Assembly: GCA_033064195.1 (NCBI GenBank)
Contig: JARBJD010000060.1
Location: 186,001 to 250,000, forward strand
From: Blattamonas nauphoetae
Lineage: Eukaryota > Preaxostyla > Oxymonadida
DNA: 64,000 nt
Reading direction: 5' to 3'
Shown: positions 56,001-64,000 of the stretch, piece after piece
Position numbering within the stretch: the stretch's first letter is position 1
How the letters are laid out: each line of letters begins with the position of its first letter
Notes under the pieces: generated by a model
What the model saw: the letters and a program-made list of their open reading frames with translations, nothing else
The model's database searches: none
What the model was told of the DNA's origin: nothing
Made by a program: the position numbers and the translations under genes

Positions 56001-58661
56001 CACAATTTCGAATGAATCCGATGAGCATTCAATTGGAAGAGAGAATGATGTGATCACAGGAGGATTGGGAACATCGAACGAGGTTCCAGAATCGATCACA
56101 GCTGCGACTGAGTTGAATGTTGCTGATTGCACAGAATATGTCGTCCCAAACGAGAGATGCGTGGCGTTCGCCGTCCATGCTGTTGAGATTACCGCTGTGT
56201 ATTGTGTGTCAGAGTCTCTTGTCAGCACCCCTTCGACAATGATTTCGCTGTCTGTCGGTTTGACTTTGATGGTTCCTGTCCCTTCAGGAAGCAATGAAGT
56301 CAGGAATGAAATCGTGAGTTCATCTTTCCTTCCATTTAGCGAGCAAGACTTCAATGAAACCAGACGGGGTGGTTCTTTCGGTGTTGTGAACGAGATTCTG
56401 TTGAAGAGGCGGATGATCTCTTCACCCCCGTCAGTTCGACGCCACATCACCTTCTCCACATCGTATTCTGTCCCCCATTCCAGCCTTCCAGATGCCGTCG
56501 ATGGATAAAGAGGCGCTTTGCCAACCAGAGTCGTCGAGTTGGAGCGATTCAGCGAGATGTTGAAGGTGTTGTCTCCGTTTCGGATCAGCATCGAATAATT
56601 CCCAACTCTCAAATTCGCTCCACAAAGAGTGATCGCTGTCGTGTTCCCATCTTTCAGTGATGAATGGGCTGAATCGACTTTGAGCAATGAGAGATAGTTT
56701 GAAGGCATCGATGATGCGCGATGTGAGTATTTTGCTTTTGGTAGAACCCCATAAGTTCCCGACGACACAACTGCTGATGCTGACGTCGATGTTCCTGAGT
56801 TGGTCCCAAACTGAACATGAACCAGACGAAGTACATTTGAACCTTTCAGCAATATCCCCATCGTTCCCTTCACAGCTGGATTGGCTGTAGCTGTCACTGT
56901 CGCTGTGTCTCCACTGATCGACACACTCACTTTGACTGATGGAGTGGACGAGAGTTGAGGAACTAAATAGCTCTTATCATAGAAACGTGAATAGTCATCT
57001 TCAAGTAAGACATTGGGCTTCCCTGAAGTGGAGTCACAGTACTGGACAGTGTGTGAATTGACGTTTGAGGAAGAAACATGATTGATGTAAATGTCTTTAG
57101 TGTCTGGTGCTTTGGAGGAGCATTTTCGGAATTGGAGGAAGGAGAGAGCAATTTCATTGTTTGAAGAGAATCGCATGGCCCCTCCACGCTCAACTGAAGA
57201 GCATGAGACAAAAGCACAGTTGGAGAGTGTGGTGAATCGTTTAGCCCGGACACAGATACCCCCACCAGAGTGTGATTTGCTTTTCTCGAAGAAGCAATCA
57301 GAGATTGAAATTGGTGAATATGATCCGCATGATACACTTCCACCCCATATCCGAGGCCTGACATCTGTTGAGCATTCCGTGAAGCAAGACAAAGAGAGAG
57401 AGAAGGGACTGTAATCAGCAAATTCGTTGACACAAATCGCTCCTCCGTCAGCATCTCTTGTGCACCTGCATTTGTGGAAGAAGCACTGTGTGACAGTCAG
57501 AGTCGATCCAGCATAGACAACGCAGATCGCGGCTCCCCCATCCCAATTTTCAGCAGCGACAGTCATGGCGTTGAAAGTGCAGAGAGTGAACTTCACGGAG
57601 GTAATTACTGACGGCGAAGTCACATATGTTCGCTTGATGAAGCTTTGGGTGACGTTTACATGTTTCATGTCAAAGACAGTGTTTGATGTTCGCACACAAG
57701 AAGAGAACGAACTGTTCTGGCACATCATATTCCCGCCCAATCGAGTCCCACACAGCCCTGTCCCCATGTCGTGGTTCGTGCTCCTTTCAATTCTGCTCCC
57801 AACCACTCTCTCCCACACACTGCTCCCCACTCCTAACGACTCACCTCCATCCACAAAACTGCTCGTTACATTTGAAAGACTGCTCAGTCTCAACTCCGTC
57901 TCAATCGCTCCAATCATCCCAATCTCCGACCCTTCTGGCAAGGATTTCCCAGAAAACGAGAAAAGAGGGCCAGTTCCAAGTGTAAAGTGTGTCGAATCGA
58001 ACGACAGTTCAACTCCAACAATCTCTTCCATTTCCACCCATCCACCACTCCATCCCTCCTCATCAAACATCCATTCTTCATTGCTCTTGCTCATTTGTCC
58101 ATATCCTCTCCCAACAAGTGGAAGAACCATATTTGGAGTCGATGATTTGTGACGACTCCCAACTATCACAATCCTGCTTTCTCCGCTTCGATCTGAATCT
58201 GAAAGCACAAATCCAGAACATTCCATGTTTGACAAGATCTCACTATCAATCACCTCAACCAACGACCTTCGAACCAAACAGATTGATGATCCCGCCATTC
58301 CCGCGTCCAGTCGCCATGATCGCATCTTCAACGAACTATTCTGTACCTCCATCATCCATCGTTCAACACCCGTGCCTTTTCTCCGTATTCCGTTTGCTGT
58401 TTCCTCATCAATGCAATTCGGTTGATTCTGCACGTTCGCTCTATGCGTCAGCCCTGTCTTGTTTCCATGAAGTTCCACTGATTTCGATACAATCTCAATC
58501 CCATTCGTCAAATACGATCCATCATCAAATGACAGATGTATCAATTCTGAGTTTGTGGCGGATTGAGTGGTGGATAGTTTTTTGTCATAGACAGCATCGA
58601 AATTTTGGTGATATTGATCAAAACATCGTATGATGCCACAGAGCAACAGTAAGATTGACAT
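53070..58661 (-). CDS. Large type I beta-helix surface protein with truncated kinase-like tail
   Basis: A single exon of 1863 residues. MSILLLLCGIIRCF is the signal peptide. A first beta-helix runs over about residues 50-560, with Cys-rich rungs (LTVTQCFFHKCRC; FTTLSNCAFVSCSS). About six beta-sandwich-like modules of roughly 100 residues follow to about 1190, each ending like YGTTYEVISLTS. A second beta-helix (NWTCGDLSRPCSTMDAAW; FPSARRNIACSNDG) runs to about 1560. The span IPLVVVLSCALLALIPIVVLL lies near residue 1645. The tail keeps only the last helices of a kinase fold (DDVVSLLLDCLDLNPRSRPSLESV), so it cannot be an active kinase. The plan matches the genes at 16 and 45 kb. A role in adhesion or surface recognition is inferred. 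It is the only intact long member of the cluster. Confidence 0.9.
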   Translation of the reverse strand: MSILLLLCGIIRCFDQYHQNFDAVYDKKLSTTQSATNSELIHLSFDDGSYLTNGIEIVSKSVELHGNKTGLTHRANVQNQPNCIDEETANGIRRKGTGVERWMMEVQNSSLKMRSWRLDAGMAGSSICLVRRSLVEVIDSEILSNMECSGFVLSDSDRSGESRIVIVGSRHKSSTPNMVLPLVGRGYGQMSKSNEEWMFDEEGWSGGWVEMEEIVGVELSFDSTHFTLGTGPLFSFSGKSLPEGSEIGMIGAIETELRLSSLSNVTSSFVDGGESLGVGSSVWERVVGSRIERSTNHDMGTGLCGTRLGGNMMCQNSSFSSCVRTSNTVFDMKHVNVTQSFIKRTYVTSPSVITSVKFTLCTFNAMTVAAENWDGGAAICVVYAGSTLTVTQCFFHKCRCTRDADGGAICVNEFADYSPFSLSLSCFTECSTDVRPRIWGGSVSCGSYSPISISDCFFEKSKSHSGGGICVRAKRFTTLSNCAFVSCSSVERGGAMRFSSNNEIALSFLQFRKCSSKAPDTKDIYINHVSSSNVNSHTVQYCDSTSGKPNVLLEDDYSRFYDKSYLVPQLSSTPSVKVSVSISGDTATVTATANPAVKGTMGILLKGSNVLRLVHVQFGTNSGTSTSASAVVSSGTYGVLPKAKYSHRASSMPSNYLSLLKVDSAHSSLKDGNTTAITLCGANLRVGNYSMLIRNGDNTFNISLNRSNSTTLVGKAPLYPSTASGRLEWGTEYDVEKVMWRRTDGGEEIIRLFNRISFTTPKEPPRLVSLKSCSLNGRKDELTISFLTSLLPEGTGTIKVKPTDSEIIVEGVLTRDSDTQYTAVISTAWTANATHLSFGTTYSVQSATFNSVAAVIDSGTSFDVPNPPVITSFSLPIECSSDSFEIVVNGQNFPSLQTYTLTLSEAQTHTISIRFSESTKGTGTVKASLPSEMQFDRTYSVSSVTKGDDHVLLNETTFTTPLGPTLLSISTSLTTPLKKEVLLSLNGLRMKSGTHNLTFKERDTSTEFSISVTIETTTTGKGKEDIYGGTILKYGTTYEVISLTSDSLHFALTPSLIFTTDPEPPRVCSCTDSVLNKDRSKVTISLEGRALTVSFGSIWVSFGGTFWESLSIRKISATHCEADFLVDPEEDVTHLKYEGEYTVCVNPHEASSLLVDSGITVHIPGPPSFTEVEFEFTNSLGTGCIAIFTGANLVKGTEYAVALNTSHTFSIVVKSSKKAESCEMVIGFEGSLAYSTDILVESIEPIDQESGIALIPSSITGQTPARPDVNEINVDTAGPNNWTCGDLSRPCSTMDAAWKVVQKLEIWQPTLSLLNSTSLSSPMTIGSGMSVLIQNGTPRKPSLHISSSAAESATSALIVVSSAHLNIQNIDIVVESSKLSFILISALSSEMILQDGLITVKDEPARSRNEMEELCVWTTGLIELTDTELNVTNNRFMNISQGAIRMKGGQLNIQTSVFTDNSPNYQNFPSARRNIACSNDGNIVIGSLEAGDGLNESSAWISSDGCSIESTEVNAASPLFIPTLSSDSTSKFDKKTKSFTLTIEGSTLIPCSLLLKVMEMEEDGTEGSSTLIPLAVDSVRSFTETRIVVTLPRSSLESLDDTLEWRGRLIFGENRTPSNSFLIQQNSSGRLAHAIRDNMKWWIPLVVVLSCALLALIPIVVLLMRRRNKNKGGNDEMDGEQEMVEIEDESDALKDESDSDDVPHSVHTAFEEPFTHARPDSDISCCESDQNTNGILPASADGTTVLFVGGDDFGRLKNEVELTSSQDGQFERRFVDEEKLDDAQFSPSQAAPAVNTRRQMGIEIVPRMALGERDDVVSLLLDCLDLNPRSRPSLESVASHLESIGERRTEAAADLLDLLSLVH

Positions 58662-58892
58662 TGGAGAGGATATCTCCTTAAATCAAACAAAAATTAAGGA
58701 AGTTATGAAAGATCTGACCCATAACACATTTGGTTTGAGTTGTTGCACATGAGCGGTTCTCTCGAACGCACAGGCTGGACTGTGACAAAAGAAAGCAATC
58801 CTAAAGTCAAATCCTATTGTGAAATCATGAGTGCTTGAGATGACTACCAAATAAACACAAAAGCAAGAATAAAGAAAGAGTCTTCTGTTGTC

Positions 58893-61800
58893 TCATCCAT
58901 CGCTGTCCACATCTTCCGACACGTTCTCTTCCATCTCCACTTCCACCCCGCCTTTCTTCTCGCTCGACACAATCTCCCCAACCGAACTTTGTGTCTTTCT
59001 CTTCCATCCAACGAGGTGCAGAATGCTCATCGTCTCGTTCTCCCCCTTCTGCATCGTTCGAACCGGAGGAATGAAGAACATAACCAGAAACAGCACTGTC
59101 AACCCTGCTCCCACCACGAAGCACACCACGCTGCTCATTTTCCGACTTTCCAGGCGATCGCTGTGCCCTCCCACAACATACTCCAAATACGTCTCCACGC
59201 CGTCTCTCCCGTCGAGCAGGCCGAGTTTGTAGACCACTCCGAACTGCTTGTTGTTCGGCGTCAATTCCGCTGCTGGCAGAGTGACCAGCTGTTCTGTGTT
59301 CGACACCAGCCACGCCAGCACGTTGTCCAGCCCCACAAATGTCCCCATCCATCCCGGAATCCGATCTGGCTCGCACGGCTCGTTTCGCAGGAAGCAGTCG
59401 CGTGTTGCTGTGCTGAACTCGTCGGCTGCTGGGAACAGCCCGCGTGTGCGAGGAATCTTCAACTTCGACAGAACTGTGTCGGACACTCCAGCTGTCAACG
59501 TCGCGTCCAGCGCTTCATTCCCAAACACTGCGATCTGGTTCAGCATCTCCAAATACTTCACTGCTTGCTTGATCGTGTCTCGCAGTGCGTCGGTGTCTGT
59601 CGTCAGGTGTGACGTGTCCTTCCAAACGGGATTCGAGCACAGTGCGAATGTTGGGTTGTCCTCAAGTGTGAACGAGTTGTTGTACACCAGCTGCTGCGTC
59701 AGGAACACAACCTGCAGAGCCACTGCATTTCGCACCACAACCGAGAAAGGATGGCACGCCGTGTCCAGATACACCGACTTGCCTGTCAGCATCGGAACAA
59801 ACGTCAGTGTCAGTGCTCCCAACACAAACACTGGCCCCACTCCCAGACACAGCATCGTCGGGCGGGAGAAGATCGAGTGGATGCTGTGTGCGTCGTTCGC
59901 CATGGTCAGGGCGAGCTCGTCCGACATCTCCACATCCAAAATCGACTCCTCCACTCGCTCGTCCACCAGCTCCAGCACCATCCTTCGTGGCTTTGTCTCC
60001 GATGGCGTGTTGCTCACTTTGATCAGCGGCTCCGAGCTCGTCTGTGTGACCATGTCCGGCGACTCCGAGTCGTTCGGTGTGTTCGTCTGGAACAGCGACG
60101 TCGTCTGCTTCCCCGCTGCTTGTCCGAGGAGGGGCGTGTAAGGCTGAGGCGTGAAGAGGCTGGTCTGCACGAACAGAGGGGCGGGCTGCTGCATCGGCGT
60201 AGGCATGCTTTGAGGGAACGACGGGTTGAACGGGGATGGCGTTGGCAGGTTGGACGAGGGAAGCACTCGTCGGCGATTCAGTGTCTTCAGAAGAACGGGA
60301 GAGATGTCGTCGTCGTCATCGCCTGTTTCGTCATTCTCGCGCGACGACTGTCTGTTCAGCGATGGGACTTCCCCTTCCACGTCGTCCGAGTCCTTCTTGT
60401 TTGGCTCTTTCTCTTCGTCCTCCTTCTTTTCGGACGAGTCTGGATCGACATTTGGTGTCTCGTCCAGCGAGTGTGGGGCTGACACAACCATGTTGGTCGG
60501 GTTATTCTGTCCTGTGGGTGCTTTCAGAGGAGATGTGGTGAGAGATTTGCGAGGATTGAGAGTGGGCTCGTTCAGAGGAGATAATGTCAGTGATTTTCGA
60601 GGATGAAGTGAGGGGTCGTTGAGAGGTGTCATTGTCAACGATTTGCGAGGGGTCATTGCTGGTCCGTAGAGAGGAAATGTGGTCAGTGACTTCCGAGGAG
60701 CACTTGTGGGTCCGGTGATAGGAGACATCGTGAGCGACTTGCGAGGAGTCATCGAAAGTGGAAGTTGAGGGTTCATGATCAGCGAATGGCGAGGAGTGAA
60801 GCCCAACGACTTTCGCGGAGTGGAGCTGAAGATCGATCCGAAGAGAGAATTTGGCAAGGGCAGGTTGTCGTTCATGTCCAGCTCGTTCGATTGAGCGTTC
60901 GCGATTCCCTCTTCCTCATCTTCGTCCATCTTCCCCTTCCGTCTCTCAATTTCACTCTTGCTCAATGCCATCAGCGAGAACAACACTCGCTTCCGCCCCT
61001 TCTTCATTCGAGACAGCTTCTTCCAAATGAACCCGTACACAACCACAACCAACACCTCCAACACAACCAGCACCACAATCATCGTCAGAAACGTCACTTC
61101 CACATTCCTCTCGTGCTTCCCCAGAATCTCCGACATCCCAAACTTCATCGGCTCAACCACGCACAGCGGACCCGACGTCATCAGAAACACAATCTCCCGC
61201 AACAGCGACTCGTGTTCGTCGGCGTCGGTGAAGACAGTCGGGCTCGCCAGCAGCGACGACGATGCGGAGATTGCGTATGTTATGTCTCCGATCGTGTCCA
61301 GCAGCCCGTGGAACTCGGTTGTCGACGAGAATGGCGACGCAGGCGACAGATTGGGGAACACCACAGTGAAGCCCTCTTCCTTCTTGAACGCACTTTTGTC
61401 GCTCGCTGACCACAGATTCAGCGAGTCCAGACTGTCAAACAGAGCGGTCTTCGTGTTCTGCTGGATCGCATCCAAGTCTCGCTCCAAGTTCTCGTGCATC
61501 CACTCCAAGTCTTGCATGTATTCCCACCCTCCCACCAGCGTCGGGGCTGCCAGATGCTCAAACAAGTCGTGCGCAAGCACCACTGCCGACATCTGCGCCA
61601 GACTGATCTTCCCAATCGCACTTGTCATGTCCAGAATCTCCTCTGTCTTGCTCGTCACCAAGAAGAACGAGATGCTCACTCCCGTCACCCCCAAAACAAA
61701 CAGAACGCAGAACACAATCAGAAGAATCACCAGTTTCGAACGCCGCGATGTGTGCTTCACAATTTGAAACTGTTTCGTCGTTGAGTGAACTGTCTTCGCC

Positions 61801-63794
61801 GACACTTCGAACTGCAGCAGTCTTTCGTTCTCTTCTCCAACAAAAAGTGATTGCTGCTCGCTTGCTTTCTTTGCTGTCGCTTTCTTTTCCAGTTTCGTGA
61901 TTATCGAGTCCAGTCCGTCTTTCGCCGTGTCATCGTTCAGAAGATCCACAACCACTGTTCGCATCATCTTCCACAGCGCAACCGAGTTTGGTGAAATCAG
62001 AAGCTGTTTTGTGATGTCTTCGAACGTTTCTTTTGCTTTTCGAGCTGCCAACAGCGCAAGACAGTGCAGTCGGTCAACAGAATACGATGGTTGATCCAAC
62101 AAGTTCAGAACTGCAAGTGAAATCATCTTCGTCGTCTCCAACTTCGCTTGCGCACCACCTGTTCCTCCTCCTTTGTCCCCATCGTTCATCCCAAGTCCTT
62201 GCATGGGATCATCGTTCATTTTCACCCGTTCTGCCTCAACCATGTCATCCAGCTCCTTTCCAATCGAAAAGATCGTCCATTGATTGAAAAAGTGCGGATA
62301 TCCGATTGTTGCTTGCTGAATCAATTTTTGGGCTTTCAGATAGTTTTTCTGGAAGGATGCTTCAAAAAGAGCTGATTTCAGGATGAGTGAGGTGGATGAT
62401 GGGAACTGTTGGATCGCGTGTTCGTAAACACTTGAAACGAAGTTAAGATGTTCTAAACTGTGCCGAACACGCTTGTCAAATATAAAACGGAGCCCAATTT
62501 CCACAAAATATGTCATCGTCAGCTTTTCCATTGTGGGTCGTGGAGCATCAGTTTCGTCTGGTGGAGCGTCGGAAAAAAAGAGACTATGTTCATCAATTTC
62601 ATTGTGGAGGATTCCTTTCTTCTGTTTGATAATAGGGACAACGAAGTTGGGTGGCTTCACGTAGTATGATCGAGTCAGTCGAAGATGCATCAGAAATCCA
62701 AATCCGACAGGCAGGCCGACAAGCAGAACAAAAAAGAAAATCCAAAACAAGATCTGAGTGGGGGGAGACATTGCGGTGGAATAGGAGATCGGGTCTGCCT
62801 TTAGTGATGCGAAGATCGAAAATACTGAAATCACGAAAATGATGGACCAGGCAATCGTAAATCCGAGATTTGTGATGATGTTATAGAACGGTGGAAGAAT
62901 GAAGAGAGTTCCAAGAATGATGGCGGAACCGATACACATAAAAACAGAATGTAGCATGAGCGAATTGGGGGTGAGGAAGACGATGAGGACGTTGGATAGA
63001 AGAAAGATGAATATAAAGGCGGTTAGAGGTAAAGATGGCACAGAGTAGAAACCGCGATGCTTTGGGAGGAGTGGAAGGAGGAATGTGTTGAGGATCACAG
63101 AAAAGACGACGTGGACTACGGACATCAGGATTGCGAATCCAAACTGGACGGCATACCCCGATTCAAAGCAACCCCGAGACGGATAGTACTGATGTGACCC
63201 ATCGGATGAACATAGAGCCGGGGCGAGAAGTGTTCCCAAGATTGGGGCTGACAGAACAGAAAATATGAAAATAACGACGACCCGAAGTGCGTATCTGATA
63301 GAGATGTTGATGGGTTTTTGTTTTGATTGAAAGTAACTGAGGTAGAACATAATTCCGGCACCGGTTATCACAAGGAGAGACATGACGATGAAGGTGTTTG
63401 TAAGATAAGTTTGTGACAGCTTACCAACAGAAGATTGAGTGACAAAACCTGCTATCGTTTGTATCAAACGAGGATTTGCGACCGGCCAAACAGTTCCCGC
63501 TAACGATAGAGCAACCATTTCGATGAAAAGGAAGAGGAAGCTGAATAACGTCACAAAAGGGTTACTATCTCGATTCTGATAATGGCAATCAGGAAAAGGA
63601 TCTCATAAAATGGAAATGGAAGAAACCTTTGTGATTCCAAATACTAATGAAAAAAGTCTGAGGAAAGATAGTGGAAACATGAATGAACATGGAATAACAG
63701 ACAATTTGTAGCCTCGATTTAGCCGATTGGACCCGGTGGTGTTTAGAAATTGGAGAGCAGACTGATCATCTGAACTCTCATTCAATTTAGACAT
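58893..63794 (-). CDS. TmcB/TmcC-like multi-membrane TPR protein, intact copy
   Basis: Exons 63645-63794 and 58893-63575 with a 69-bp intron (GTATTT to TTATCAG) give about 1610 residues. Exon 1 starts MSKLNESSDDQS and joins in frame to NRDSNPFVTLF. Eight or so membrane spans fill residues 40-350. A TPR-like region follows (YEHAIQQFPSS; YLKAQKLIQQATIGYPHFF; about 420-560). A span near 667 leads to a large loop, another span lies near 880-905, and about ten PRKSLT-type repeats lie near 960-1065. Two more spans are near 1290 and 1530, with a long loop between, and the tail is acidic. This is the plan of the tiny-macrocyst (TmcB/C) family, expanded in this protist group; the function is unclear, probably sensing or signalling at a membrane. 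It is the likely source of the fragments at 2.3, 6.6 and 51.3 kb. Confidence 0.85.
60530..60840 (-). repeat. PRKSLT peptide repeats in TmcB-like gene
   Basis: About ten units of the type xPRKSLTxxPLx, roughly 16 residues apart, in the cytoplasmic-looking stretch between two membrane spans. Each carries a basic-Ser-hydrophobic-Thr core that could be a phosphorylation site. The pseudogene has the same array at about 8228-8530. Confidence 0.75.
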
Positions 63795-64000
63795 AAACGG
63801 CCTACACCTTAACGAAAAGAAGTTATTGCGGGGTGTCCAACTCCTCCTCGAAATAACCGAACAGTGAAAGATATTTTCGGGAAAATCACCAGTATTGTCA
63901 TATATGTGCACATGTCAATCCTGTAGAAAGGCAAGCTGTTGCGATGCATCGTCGATTTGCATGTACATTACTATAACGTCTGTCATCAGCATAAATCTTC
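63795..64000. other. Upstream flank of TmcB-like gene
   Basis: About 200 bp upstream of the likely start codon, presumably the promoter. I see no recognisable motif or further gene before the window ends. Confidence 0.3.

Overview
The window looks like nuclear DNA of an anaerobic protist of the oxymonad type (Preaxostyla, Blattamonas-like). I infer this from three things: genes of about 0.5-10 kb that use the standard code with TAA, TAG and TGA as stops; short GT-AG introns, several only 30-50 bp; and gene families I associate with that group, namely TmcB/TmcC-like multi-membrane TPR proteins, armadillo-like proteins and very large beta-helix surface proteins with a pseudokinase-like tail. 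I ran no database search, so the organism assignment is an inference.

Layout. From 0 to 10 kb is a rearranged patch: a decayed armadillo-like fragment, an unexplained relic with a hairpin and short direct repeats, a rearranged TmcB-like fragment, a broken DNA-transposon transposase gene inserted between that fragment and a small intron-bearing gene, and a 3.4 kb truncated TmcB-like pseudogene in inverted orientation. From 10 to 16 kb are a nucleolin-like RNA-binding protein and a long charged coiled-coil protein. From 16 to 26.6 kb is one giant surface-protein gene holding a 7.5 kb array of apparently identical 654-bp repeats, with two one-base frame breaks exactly five units apart. From 26.5 to 38.5 kb are a small type I membrane protein, a coiled-coil protein, a YjbQ-family enzyme, an ASH-domain protein with tiny introns, a cathepsin B-like protease and a three-zinc-knuckle protein, plus a 1.8 kb gene-free gap. 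From 38.8 to 44.5 kb are an EDRF1-like protein and an armadillo-like protein. From 45 to 58.7 kb is a cluster of beta-helix surface proteins (one apparently interrupted by an in-frame stop, one large and intact, one fragment) with a second copy of the TmcB-fragment plus small-gene unit lying among them. From 58.9 to 63.8 kb is the intact TmcB-like gene from which the fragments can be read as derived.

How the pieces relate. The duplicated unit at 2.3-6.7 kb and 51.3-52.7 kb carries the same rearrangement junction in both places, and the second copy acts as an empty-site record for the transposon insertion in the first. The surface proteins share a roughly 100-residue beta-sandwich-like module, a beta-helix region, one membrane span and a cytoplasmic tail that keeps only parts of a kinase C-lobe. 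They look like a diversifying adhesin or receptor family, and the perfect array is its most extreme member.
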